NCBI GenBank assembly: GCA_001828855.1
Contig: MHZT01000040.1
Span: 177,064-241,063, forward strand
DNA length: 64,000 bases
Direction: 5' to 3'
Source of the DNA: Rhodobacterales bacterium RIFCSPHIGHO2_02_FULL_62_130
GTDB taxonomy: Bacteria > Pseudomonadota > Alphaproteobacteria > Rhodobacterales > Rhodobacteraceae
Shown: positions 9,787-17,190 of the stretch, in pieces
Numbering within the stretch: position 1 is the stretch's first letter
Layout: every line of letters starts with the position of its first letter
The notes under the pieces: generated by a model
Database searches by the model: none
Seen by the model: only the letters and a program-made list of their open reading frames with translations
Told to the model about the DNA's origin: nothing
Made by a program: the position numbers and the translations under genes

Positions 9787-10884
9787 GTGAGTGGCGCAGA
9801 CCATATGGCCCACGCCCTGCGCCTTGCCGCGCGGGGGCTGGGGCGCACTTGGCCCAATCCGGCTGTGGGCTGTGTTCTGGTGAAGGATGGCCAGATCATC
9901 GGGCGCGGCTGGACCCAGGTCGGAGGCCGCCCCCATGCCGAGACGATGGCGCTGGCGCAGGCCGGAGCCGCCGCGCGCGGGGCGACGGCCTATGTGACGC
10001 TGGAGCCTTGCGCCCATCACGGCAAAACCCCGCCCTGTGCCGAAGCCCTTATCGCTGCGGGCGTGGCGCGCGTGGTCAGCGCGCTGACCGATCCAGATGA
10101 CCGCGTGTCGGGCAAGGGCCATGCCATGCTGCGCGCGGCTGGCATTGCTGTGACCGAAGGCGTGCTGGCCGATCAGGCCGCTGCCGTGAACGTGGGTTTT
10201 CTGAGCCGTGTCACGGCAGGGGTGCCGCATGTCGCGATGAAGCTGGCTTTGACACTGGATGGCCGGATCGCCAATGCCGCTGGGGCAAGCCGCTGGATCA
10301 CCGGACCGTCGGCACGGCGTCAGGTTCATGCCCAAAGGGCTACCCATGATGCGGTGATGGTGGGGATTGGCACGGCTCTGGCCGATGATCCCGATTTGAC
10401 CGTGCGGGATCTGGGTGTGTCGCATCAGCCCTTGCGCATCGTCATCGACTCGGGCCTGCGCCTGCCGCCAGACAGCCGCCTTGTGCGAACTGCCCGCGAA
10501 GTGCCGGTCTGGCTGTGCCATGCCAAAGGGGCATCCGTTCCCGAACGCCTGCAAGACAAGGGTCTGACCTTGATCCCCTGTGCCACAGGGCCGGATGGCA
10601 GGGTGGATATTTACGACGCGCTGCAACGGCTTGCCGCAGCGGGCCTGACGCGGATTTTCTGCGAAGGCGGCGGCACGCTGGCCGCCTCGCTGATTGCGGG
10701 CGGCCATGCGAACGAAATCATCGCCTTTAGCGCGGGCCGTGTGTTCGGATCAAACGGCACGCCTGCCGTGGGGCCGCTTGCTGGCACCCCCACCCTGCAT
10801 GCGCCCGATTATGTGCTGTCAGACCTGCGTGTCGCGGGCGAAGATGTCATGCATATCTGGCGCTTGCGCGGCGGGCCGCACTGA
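9787..10884 (+). CDS. ribD: Riboflavin biosynthesis protein RibD (deaminase/reductase)
   Basis: Bifunctional cytoplasmic enzyme: deaminates diaminohydroxyphosphoribosylaminopyrimidine, then reduces the ribosyl chain with NADPH. The zinc deaminase domain (about residues 1-145) has PHAETMAL near residue 50 and PCAHHGKTPPC near 73. The reductase domain (about 148-360) starts MKLALTLDGRIA and has the FCEGGGTLAASLI segment. GTG 9787 is chosen because VSGADHMAHALRLA matches the usual family start; ATG 9805 is the alternative. The stop TGA abuts the stop of the convergent glyoxalase gene (TGATCA). Confidence 0.95.
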   Translation: MSGADHMAHALRLAARGLGRTWPNPAVGCVLVKDGQIIGRGWTQVGGRPHAETMALAQAGAAARGATAYVTLEPCAHHGKTPPCAEALIAAGVARVVSALTDPDDRVSGKGHAMLRAAGIAVTEGVLADQAAAVNVGFLSRVTAGVPHVAMKLALTLDGRIANAAGASRWITGPSARRQVHAQRATHDAVMVGIGTALADDPDLTVRDLGVSHQPLRIVIDSGLRLPPDSRLVRTAREVPVWLCHAKGASVPERLQDKGLTLIPCATGPDGRVDIYDALQRLAAAGLTRIFCEGGGTLAASLIAGGHANEIIAFSAGRVFGSNGTPAVGPLAGTPTLHAPDYVLSDLRVAGEDVMHIWRLRGGPH

Positions 10885-11313
10885 TCACCAGCTTCCGGTG
10901 TTGCCCATGCTGACCCAAGGCTCGGCAGCAGGCAGCGACTCGCCCTTTTGCAGCAACTCGATCGACACATTGTCGGGGCTGCGGACAAAGGCCATATGCC
11001 CGTCGCGCGGCGGACGGTTGATCACCACGCCATTGGCGGCCAGATGCGCGCAGGTTTCGTAAATATTATCAACCTCATAGGCCAGATGCCCGAAATGGCG
11101 GCTGTCGCTGGGCAGGCCCGCATCGCCATCCCAGTTGAAGGTCAGCTCGACCGGACATTCCGGCTGATCCGGTCCGGCCAGAAACACCAGCGTGAAGCGA
11201 CCGCCCTCATTGACAATCCGGCGCGTCTCTTGCAGCCCCAGAAGATTGTAAAACGCGATGGATTTCTCAAGGTCCAGCACGCGGACCATGGTGTGCAGAT
11301 AGCGGATCGACAT
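10885..11313 (-). CDS. gloA: Glyoxalase I / lactoylglutathione lyase (VOC family)
   Basis: Isomerises the methylglyoxal-glutathione adduct to S-lactoylglutathione. 142 residues, one beta-alpha-beta-beta-beta pair as in bacterial GloA. The four expected metal ligands are visible: His in YLHTMVRV, Glu in PVELTFNWD, His in FGHLAYEV and Glu in VSIELLQ. It ends with a short tail. Converges on ribD with zero spacing and is read alone. Confidence 0.9.
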   Translation of the reverse strand: MSIRYLHTMVRVLDLEKSIAFYNLLGLQETRRIVNEGGRFTLVFLAGPDQPECPVELTFNWDGDAGLPSDSRHFGHLAYEVDNIYETCAHLAANGVVINRPPRDGHMAFVRSPDNVSIELLQKGESLPAAEPWVSMGNTGSW

Positions 11314-11374
11314 TGGCGCCTCATTTGCGGTTATCGCGCCAGTCTAGCAGGCCAATCCCCTCCGGCGAAAGGGG

Positions 11375-12733
11375 TCAGAAGTTTGAGCGCACGCTCAACC
11401 CGACACCGAGCGTCTGCGTTTCGTAAATCGCCACGGTAGAGCGCGCCTGCGCCATCGTGACTGACAGCACCGGCGAAAACCCCATATAGCTGATCTGCGT
11501 CAGCGTCGCCGACAGTCCTGCCGACAGCCGAAAATCTTGCCGCCCGCCGATGTCATAGGGGGAAACCGGATAATCCCGCGCCTCGAGTCCCAGATTGCCC
11601 GCCAGAACCACCCCCAGCACCGGACGCGCGCGGGTATAATCCAGCGTCAGCCCCACCGCGTCATAGCTGCTGGGGGCGATGTCGGACCGGGTTTTCCCCA
11701 GATCAAGCGCCAGTTTCACCGTGTCGCCATTGCCCCGTTTGGCCATCACGCCACCCGTCAGCCCGAAAATCTGCGCCGAACCTTGGCCCGCCATCAGGCT
11801 GTGCTGCGTCTCGGCGCTGACAAGGGCAAAGCCAGTGGCCTTGCGTCCGATCGGTGCCTCCAGCCCCAGATCGGCGCGCGCGTAATCGGTCAGGTCGGCC
11901 CCGCCATACCAGTTATGCCCCGCACCCAACGAGGCCGAATAGATCACCTCGCCCAAACCCAGCTTGCCACGCCGCGCCAGACCAAGCTCTATGCCGGCAA
12001 AGGCATAATCGCTGTTCCGCGCCTCGGGGGCTTGGGCCTGCGCCTTGTCCGACAGCCAGACCAGCTTTTGTGATCCGGCAAAACGCAAATCCGTCGCGCC
12101 TTGCTCGGAGTCCGCCAGCCGGAACTGCCCCGACAGTGCCGCCGAGGCCTCGACCCCCGACAGGGCCAGCGCGTCTCCCGACAGTTGAAACGGAAAGCCC
12201 ATGAACTCGAACATCGGGTTTGTCGCGCCGTTGTTGAGGTTGGACGATGGCCGCAAGCCTATATCAAAGCGCAAACTCAAGGGGTTACGCGACCGTACAT
12301 AGTCAAAATCCCGCGTGGCCACCAAAAGGGCTATGTCGCTGGGGGCGACTTCGCTTGCGCGGCGCAGCCATAGTTGCGCCGCCGTCCGCCGCCCCGAGGA
12401 CGACAGCGCCTGCGCCATCGCCATCGCCGCACCATATTTTTCCTGATCGTTCTGCGCTGCAGCCCAAGCCGCCTTGGCCGACAACCGCGCCTGTGCGTTG
12501 CGGCCCAGATCGCGCTCGGCCTGCGATTTCAGGATCAGCGCGGTGGCATCCTGTGCATCGCGTGTCAGCAACGCCGCAGTAAAACGTAGCGCCGTCGCAG
12601 GGTCTTGCTGCGAAAGCGCCACCGCCGCCAGTTTGCTCAAATCCTTGGGCGATACCGTAATCCCCTCGGCCTGCGCCGAAAGCCCCAACGCCGTGGCCAG
12701 TATGCCAGCAATCAGGGCCGCGCGCGGGGTCAT
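11375..12733 (-). CDS. Slam-like outer-membrane protein (TPR plus DUF560-type barrel)
   Basis: 452 residues: signal peptide (cut near 22, LSAQAEG), a helical TPR-like region at about 30-150 (repeats such as DPATALRFTAALL and NAQARLSAKAAW), then a beta-rich region to the C-terminal Phe, as expected of an outer-membrane barrel. This matches the surface lipoprotein assembly modifier architecture (Slam, type 11 secretion), which moves lipoproteins to the cell surface. The gene before it encodes a lipoprotein with TbpB-like features and overlaps it by 4 bases (ATGA), so the two are co-translated. Substrate export is inferred from architecture and pairing. Confidence 0.72.
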   Translation of the reverse strand: MTPRAALIAGILATALGLSAQAEGITVSPKDLSKLAAVALSQQDPATALRFTAALLTRDAQDATALILKSQAERDLGRNAQARLSAKAAWAAAQNDQEKYGAAMAMAQALSSSGRRTAAQLWLRRASEVAPSDIALLVATRDFDYVRSRNPLSLRFDIGLRPSSNLNNGATNPMFEFMGFPFQLSGDALALSGVEASAALSGQFRLADSEQGATDLRFAGSQKLVWLSDKAQAQAPEARNSDYAFAGIELGLARRGKLGLGEVIYSASLGAGHNWYGGADLTDYARADLGLEAPIGRKATGFALVSAETQHSLMAGQGSAQIFGLTGGVMAKRGNGDTVKLALDLGKTRSDIAPSSYDAVGLTLDYTRARPVLGVVLAGNLGLEARDYPVSPYDIGGRQDFRLSAGLSATLTQISYMGFSPVLSVTMAQARSTVAIYETQTLGVGLSVRSNF

Positions 12734-13743
12734 TCGATCAGTTGGGTTTGATACAGCAGGAAGCCGCCGGTCTCGCGCACGGTCACGCCAGTCGTGCGCG
12801 GGTCGGACGAGGTGACAACGATGATTCCCACCACCTCGCTGGCATTGTCGCCCGCGACGATGGCATAGTAGTTGCCGTCCTCGTAATCCGAAAAGCTGCC
12901 ATCGCCATTATCGATCTCGCTTTTGACGTTGCCGTAAAGCTCGCCGTTCTGGTCCATGGTGTCGGGACCAAGGAAGAACTGAAACACCGGTAACTCTGTG
13001 GGAATGTTGTCGGGGTCTGGTGCCAGCCCTGCCAGCACGTCAGCCGTTATGTTATTGCCATTGATGTCGAAGATTTGCCGATCCCGAACCGTGCCAACCA
13101 CGCCCGGCCCGCTGTCGAAATCGCCAAAGTCGATGGACAGATCCATCGTGCCTTTGACATATTCCAGATCGCCCTGACCGACGAAATCGCGTAGGCCGGC
13201 ATAAGCCCCCTCATAGGTCGCCCGCCCGGATTGCGGCAGTGTCACCCCACCGTCGCGCGACAGGACAAAGCCGCCAAAGCCATAGTCGGCAAATGATCCT
13301 GTGCGTACCACGGCAAACTGGGTCTTGCCGCTGCTGCTGACCCCGCGCAAGGCGCGGTATTGCAGCGTCGGCGACAGATCTCCCGGCACCGGCACCGCCT
13401 CATAAACCGCGAAATCGCCCAAGGTTCCGGCAGGTTTTCCGGTTCCGGCAAAGGTGACGGTCGAGCGGGGGTAGGTGTTGTTGCCGTCAAAGGCCAGATT
13501 GTTGACGTGGAATTCATCATTTTCGGCGTCATAGGTGATGTCGGTATCTTTGACAAAGCCATCGCCATCGCCGTTTTCATCCTCATAGCGCGCAATCGAG
13601 GTTGCCGCGCGTGGGGACGTGGTGCCGGGAAGCGGGGAAACCGTCGTATCGCCCACCGGCTCAGGGGCGGGTGGCGCAAAGGGGTTGCCATCACATGCAG
13701 CCAACAGAAAAACCGCCAACAAAGCGCCCCGATAACCCGACAT
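12730..13743 (-). CDS. TbpB-like putative surface lipoprotein, partner of the Slam-like protein
   Basis: 337 residues with a lipoprotein signal: hydrophobic LLAVFLLAAC with the lipidated Cys17, then a Pro-rich linker (residues 20-45). The rest is acidic, Gly/Asp-rich and beta-strand-rich; the pattern GRATYEGAYAGLRDF... GTMDLSIDFGDF...VVGTVRD resembles the eight-stranded TbpB-type barrel domain. It starts the two-gene transcript and overlaps the Slam-like gene. Known substrates of such systems bind haem, transferrin or adhesion targets; nothing here tells which. No close family member is recognised with certainty. Confidence 0.7.
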   Translation of the reverse strand: MSGYRGALLAVFLLAACDGNPFAPPAPEPVGDTTVSPLPGTTSPRAATSIARYEDENGDGDGFVKDTDITYDAENDEFHVNNLAFDGNNTYPRSTVTFAGTGKPAGTLGDFAVYEAVPVPGDLSPTLQYRALRGVSSSGKTQFAVVRTGSFADYGFGGFVLSRDGGVTLPQSGRATYEGAYAGLRDFVGQGDLEYVKGTMDLSIDFGDFDSGPGVVGTVRDRQIFDINGNNITADVLAGLAPDPDNIPTELPVFQFFLGPDTMDQNGELYGNVKSEIDNGDGSFSDYEDGNYYAIVAGDNASEVVGIIVVTSSDPRTTGVTVRETGGFLLYQTQLIE

Positions 13744-13940
13744 GCCGCATCCATCCTTTTGGTCAAAACCAGATTAAGATAGTGCTGAAAGATATTGAAA
13801 GTCAAAGATTATTCCCCCATTCGATACCTGACGGGCCGTCCGTGGCCGCGCTGCATCACGCCGTAGCTTGCGGTTCCTAAAAGCGGCCCCACCAGATATA
13901 GTCGGCTTCGACTCATCCCTTTGCCGCGAAAGGCCACGCC

Positions 13941-14846
13941 ATGCCGCTGACCCCTGAACAACTGGCCGAAATCGAGGCTGCCCGCAGCAATCCGCGTCCG
14001 ACCTTGCGTGCCGTCTCCGAAGGGATGGAGGCGCATCTCTATCGCGCGCATCCGGTCTTGGACCACGGGCTTGTGCGTGTCATCGATTATATGGGCGACG
14101 ATTCCGCCATCGTGCAGGCTGCCCGCGTGTCTTATGGTGCCGGCACCAAGCATGTGCAGAACGACGAAGGGCTGATCCGCTATCTGATGCGGCACTGGCA
14201 CTCGACCCCGTTCGAGATGTGCGAGGTGAAACTGCACGTCAAACTTCCGGTCTTTGTCGCCCGTCAGTGGATCAGGCACCGCACCGCCAACGTCAACGAA
14301 TACTCCGCCCGCTATTCGATCCTTGACCGCGAGTTCTATATTCCCGAACCGTCGCAACTGGCGGCGCAATCGGTGGTCAACAATCAGGGGCGCGGCGAGG
14401 TGCTGTCGGGCGCGGAATCCGCCCGCGTGCTGGAGATGCTGAAATCCGACGCCGCACGGTCCTATGACCATTACGAGGCGATGCTGTCGCAAGACGGCCA
14501 GCAGGGACTGGCGCGCGAACTGGCGCGGATGAACCTGCCGATGAACATCTATACCCAGTGGTATTGGAAAACCGATCTGCACAACCTGTTCCACTTCCTC
14601 CGCCTGCGCGCAGACGCCCATGCCCAATACGAGATTCGCGTCTATGCCGAGATTATCGCGCAAATCACCAAGGATTGGTTACCGCTCGCCTTTGCTGCCT
14701 TTGAAGATTACCGCATGGGGGGTGTCACGCTGTCGGGCAAAGCGATTGCCGTCCTGAAGCGGCGCTTGGCGGGCGAGGTGGTCGAGCAGCCCGAGTCAGG
14801 CATGAGTAAGGGCGAATGGCGCGAGTTTCTGGAGGTTTGGGGGTAA
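13941..14846 (+). CDS. thyX: Flavin-dependent thymidylate synthase
   Basis: Makes dTMP from dUMP using methylene-tetrahydrofolate, FAD and NADPH. 301 residues, usual for alphaproteobacterial ThyX. The hallmark RHRTANVNEYSARYS is at about residues 112-126, and the C-terminal flavin/nucleotide residues lie in NLFHFLRLRADAHAQYEIR near 212. SD is weak (CGAAAGGCC). No thyA is seen in the window, as expected where ThyX is the sole enzyme. Confidence 0.96.
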   Translation: MPLTPEQLAEIEAARSNPRPTLRAVSEGMEAHLYRAHPVLDHGLVRVIDYMGDDSAIVQAARVSYGAGTKHVQNDEGLIRYLMRHWHSTPFEMCEVKLHVKLPVFVARQWIRHRTANVNEYSARYSILDREFYIPEPSQLAAQSVVNNQGRGEVLSGAESARVLEMLKSDAARSYDHYEAMLSQDGQQGLARELARMNLPMNIYTQWYWKTDLHNLFHFLRLRADAHAQYEIRVYAEIIAQITKDWLPLAFAAFEDYRMGGVTLSGKAIAVLKRRLAGEVVEQPESGMSKGEWREFLEVWG

Positions 14847-14869
14847 CTGACCCCTCCTGAAAACCGTAG

Positions 14870-14928
14870 GTCGGGGTTCACCCCGACTCTCCCCCACACA
14901 CCCGCGCAATGGCGGGGTGAACCCCGCC
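14870..14928. repeat. Inverted REP pair (REPIN) beside the RAYT remnant
   Basis: Two short palindromes face each other: 14870-14887 (GTCGGGG TTCA CCCCGAC plus G) and 14911-14928 (GGCGGGG TGAA CCCCGCC plus CTAC just after). The stem base change in the second (A-to-C matched by T-to-G) keeps pairing. Same family as 15118-15135 and 15193-15220. Organisation as a head-to-head pair is typical of REP sequences mobilised by RAYT transposases. Confidence 0.75.
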
Positions 14929-15117
14929 CTACAAGTGCAGATCCTTTGATCCATCACGATGCCACGACGAATAGGGCCAGTCACGGGGATGCCCGACCAG
15001 CCCGTGTTTCACAGGGTTGATCCAGCAATATCGGATATGGGCGCGGAAATCGGCTTCATCCCGCAGATGATGTTCCCAGAATCGTTTCTGCCAGATCGGT
15101 GCCTCGTCCTTGTGTAG

Positions 15118-15135
15118 GTCGGGGTTCACCCCGAC
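15118..15135. repeat. REP palindrome inside RAYT remnant
   Basis: GTCGGGG, loop TTCA, CCCCGAC; preceded by GTAG. On the minus strand it encodes the VGVNPDL segment of the transposase. Confidence 0.75.
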
Positions 15136-15192
15136 TCTTTTCTCTGTGCCGATGCGGCTGCGCCCGCCCTTCGCGCCATAGGGGTTGGTGGG

Positions 15193-15220
15193 CGTAGGTC
15201 GGGGTGAACCCCGACCTACG
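15193..15220. repeat. Perfect REP palindrome inside RAYT remnant
   Basis: CGTAGGTCGGGG (15193-15204) and CCCCGACCTACG (15209-15220) form a perfect 12-bp stem with loop TGAA. On the minus strand it is read as RRSGFTPTYA within the transposase frame. Confidence 0.8.
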
Positions 15221-15655
15221 CACCGTCATCGTAAACCGCGCCTTTATTGCAGCCATGCGGGTAGAGTAATCCGCGTCGTCCTCAGGCAAAGTCCAGACAC
15301 AGTGCATATGATCCGGCAAAACCACCCAGGCGTTGATCCTGAACGGCCTTTCGGCGCGCGTCACGCGCACGGACTGCCGCAAGATCCCGATATTGCGAAG
15401 CAACAGATCCGAGTCGCGCGCGGCCAAGGCCACGGTAAAGAAGATCGAGGCACCGGGCAGGCGGGGGCGAAGGTAGTCGGATATAGGGAAAGCCTAGCGC
15501 GCAGGGGTTAACAAATCCCTTCCGACTGCAAGACGGTGCAAACTCCGGTAAACCCGCATCCCCCAACTGTCTTGGAAGATTCTGAAAATGTCCCGCTACT
15601 GGACACTACCCAACCGGCCCCTGCGCCCTAACTGCTGTGCAAAGGAGCGCCGCCC

Positions 15656-16054
15656 ATGCAAATCGCCACCCTCTACCTGACGACGCTGACCCTGTTTCTG
15701 GTGCTTGATGCCCTGATGCTGACCCTGCACATGCAGCCGCTGTTCAAGCGCCATATCGGTCCGCTTTTGCTGGAAAACATCCGCCTGCTGCCGGCTGCTG
15801 CCTTTTACGCCGCCTATATTGCAGGGTTGGTCTATCTGGTCAGCTATCCGGCGCTGAAAACCGGCAGCGCCGTGCTGATCCCTGCGGCAATCTTGGGGGC
15901 GATGGCCTATGGAACCTATGAATTCACCAGCTACGCCATTATGAAGGGCTGGAGCCCGCAGATGGTTGCGACAGACCTGATCTGGGGGACGATCCTGACC
16001 TCCGCCTCGGCATGGGGCGGGCTGTTCCTGACCCGACTGATTTTCAAGGCCTGA
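15656..16054 (+). CDS. DUF2177 family membrane protein
   Basis: 132 residues with about four membrane helices (residues 4-24, 43-63, 70-92 and 105-128). The pattern LFLVLDALMLTL at the start, AYGTYEFTSYAIMKGW near 86 and ATDLIWGT near 106 is that of the DUF2177 family; function unknown. SD AAGGAGCG lies eight bases before the ATG. It ends one base before the ArsC-like gene, so the two are probably co-transcribed. Confidence 0.85.
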   Translation: MQIATLYLTTLTLFLVLDALMLTLHMQPLFKRHIGPLLLENIRLLPAAAFYAAYIAGLVYLVSYPALKTGSAVLIPAAILGAMAYGTYEFTSYAIMKGWSPQMVATDLIWGTILTSASAWGGLFLTRLIFKA

Positions 16055-16055
16055 C

Positions 16056-16379
16056 ATGATCCTTTACGGCATCCCCACCTGCGACACCTGCCGCCGCGCG
16101 CTGAAAACCCTTGCTGCGGCGGGAAAGGACGTGACCTTTCGCGATGTGCGGTCAGACCCGCTGACAGAGGCCGAGATTGACACCATCATCTCCGAATTCG
16201 GTGACCGCGTGATCAACCGCCAATCGACCACCTACCGCAGCTTTTCCGATTTCCTCAAGGCCTCTGACCCCGAAGCGCAGATTGCTGCCCAGCCCACCGT
16301 GATGAAGCGTCCTGTGATCCATGACGGCGCCAAGTGGTATCTGGGCTGGGACGCCGCGACCGAGGCCGCCCTTACATGA
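16056..16379 (+). CDS. ArsC/Spx-family glutaredoxin-like protein
   Basis: 107 residues with the thioredoxin-like ArsC fold: YGIPTCDTCRRAL puts a CxxC pair at Cys9/Cys12, where arsenate reductases keep only the first Cys. Later LKASDPEAQIAAQPTVMKRPVIHDG matches the RPI/cis-Pro end of the family. More like the YffB/Spx group than a dedicated arsenate reductase; no ars gene is nearby. A strong terminator follows immediately. Confidence 0.8.
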   Translation: MILYGIPTCDTCRRALKTLAAAGKDVTFRDVRSDPLTEAEIDTIISEFGDRVINRQSTTYRSFSDFLKASDPEAQIAAQPTVMKRPVIHDGAKWYLGWDAATEAALT

Positions 16380-16380
16380 A

Positions 16381-16407
16381 AACGGCCCGCGCCATGCGCG
16401 GGCCGTT
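16381..16407. terminator. Bidirectional terminator between arsC-like gene and cspA
   Basis: AACGGCCCGCG (16381-16391) and CGCGGGCCGTT (16397-16407) form a perfect 11-bp stem with loop CCATG. It lies between two convergent genes. Confidence 0.75.
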
Positions 16408-16426
16408 CCGATAAATTGACCAAAGA

Positions 16427-16633
16427 TCACAACAGGCGCAGGTCGCCCGCCGATTGCTTGCCGTCACGGCCCGACTGAAGCTCGTAGCCGATCTTCTGAT
16501 TGTCATTCAGGCTTTTCAGCCCGGCGCGTTCAACGGCCGAGATGTGAACGAACACGTCCTTGCCGCCATCATCGGGCGCAATAAAGCCATAGCCCTTGGT
16601 GCTATTGAACCATTTCACGGTGCCGGTCGGCAT
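16427..16633 (-). CDS. cspA: Cold-shock domain protein
   Basis: Small single-stranded RNA/DNA-binding protein of 68 residues, one OB fold. RNP1 KGYGFIAPDD is near residue 13 and RNP2 DVFVHIS near 26. Starts MPTGTVKWFN, the canonical Csp start. Acts as an RNA chaperone; cold or stationary-phase induction is known for the family but not visible here. The symbol denotes the family, since Rhodobacterales carry several paralogues. Confidence 0.92.
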   Translation of the reverse strand: MPTGTVKWFNSTKGYGFIAPDDGGKDVFVHISAVERAGLKSLNDNQKIGYELQSGRDGKQSAGDLRLL

Positions 16634-16784
16634 GCCGCATCTCCTATCTCAACCCTCCCGGGGCGATATTGCCGCGGGCCGTGCAAGCCAGGTCTTCCAG
16701 GGCCTTCGATAGCCGGTCAGAAAGTCTGTCGTCACAAGCCAAATCATGCCAAACCTAAGACGAAAATCAAGCACGGAGATTCGG

Positions 16785-17141
16785 GTGAGAAACGCAGCAC
16801 TGACTTTGGGCTTGATTGGCGGCCTTTTGGCCATGTTTGTGGGCTTTTTCGGCTTTGGCTACACCGAGTTCATCGAGAACAACGGCGAGATCGGCGATTT
16901 CGCAAGCCAAGTCGATCATCCTATGGTGATCAAACTGGCCAGCTTTCTGGCTCCGATCCTTGCGATTGCGGGGGCGGCGATGGCGCGGTCGCAGAATGTG
17001 CCTGCGGGCGTGCTGATGCTGGCCTCGTCCGTGGCGATCCTTGTCGCCTTCGGCTTCAACGTGTTCACCATGTTCCCGATTGCGATGTGCGGCTTGGGCG
17101 GGATTTTGGCGCTTGTGGCAAAGCAGCCGGACGCCCATTGA
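16785..17141 (+). CDS. Small multi-pass membrane protein of unknown function
   Basis: 118 residues from GTG 16785, which has SD GGAG seven bases upstream; ATG 16746 in the same frame would add 13 basic residues but has no SD. Three to four hydrophobic segments (about residues 4-28, 50-66, 74-92 and 94-111) and a soluble acidic loop FIENNGEIGDFASQVDHP near 30. I do not recognise a family. It stands alone and is followed by a clear terminator. Confidence 0.65.
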   Translation: MRNAALTLGLIGGLLAMFVGFFGFGYTEFIENNGEIGDFASQVDHPMVIKLASFLAPILAIAGAAMARSQNVPAGVLMLASSVAILVAFGFNVFTMFPIAMCGLGGILALVAKQPDAH

Positions 17142-17142
17142 A

Positions 17143-17169
17143 AAAAGCGCCGGCAAAACCGGCGCTTTT
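17143..17169. terminator. Intrinsic terminator, bidirectional
   Basis: AAAAGCGCCGG (17143-17153) pairs with CCGGCGCTTTT (17159-17169) around CAAAA. It has A and T runs on both sides and separates two convergent genes, serving both. Confidence 0.8.
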
Positions 17170-17190
17170 GGGGTCAGTTCTTGGCCCGTC

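Larger units (their letters stand above)
14935..15484 (-). pseudogene. REP-associated tyrosine transposase (RAYT), broken
   Basis: Translated on the minus strand, the two pieces add up to a full RAYT (Y1_Tnp/IS200-like). The N-terminal part (15484 to about 15140) reads SDYLRPRLPGASIFFTV, then WVVLPDHMHCVWTLPEDD with the HMH metal motif. The C-terminal part (about 15136 to 14935) reads VGVNPDLHKDEAPIWQ, FWEHHL and INPVKHGLV. They are in different frames; the shift lies around 15136-15142. The codon where Met is expected is ATA (15482-15484), preceded by TAG, so the start is lost too. Both REP palindromes inside it are translated as part of the protein. Confidence 0.82.

Noticed and set aside
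15282-15566. Separate small gene on the minus strand over the RAYT remnant
   Set aside because: It is an out-of-frame reading of the transposase N-terminus.
16059-16379. Dedicated arsenate reductase
   Set aside because: The CxxC active site and lack of any ars gene favour a general Spx/YffB-like thiol protein.
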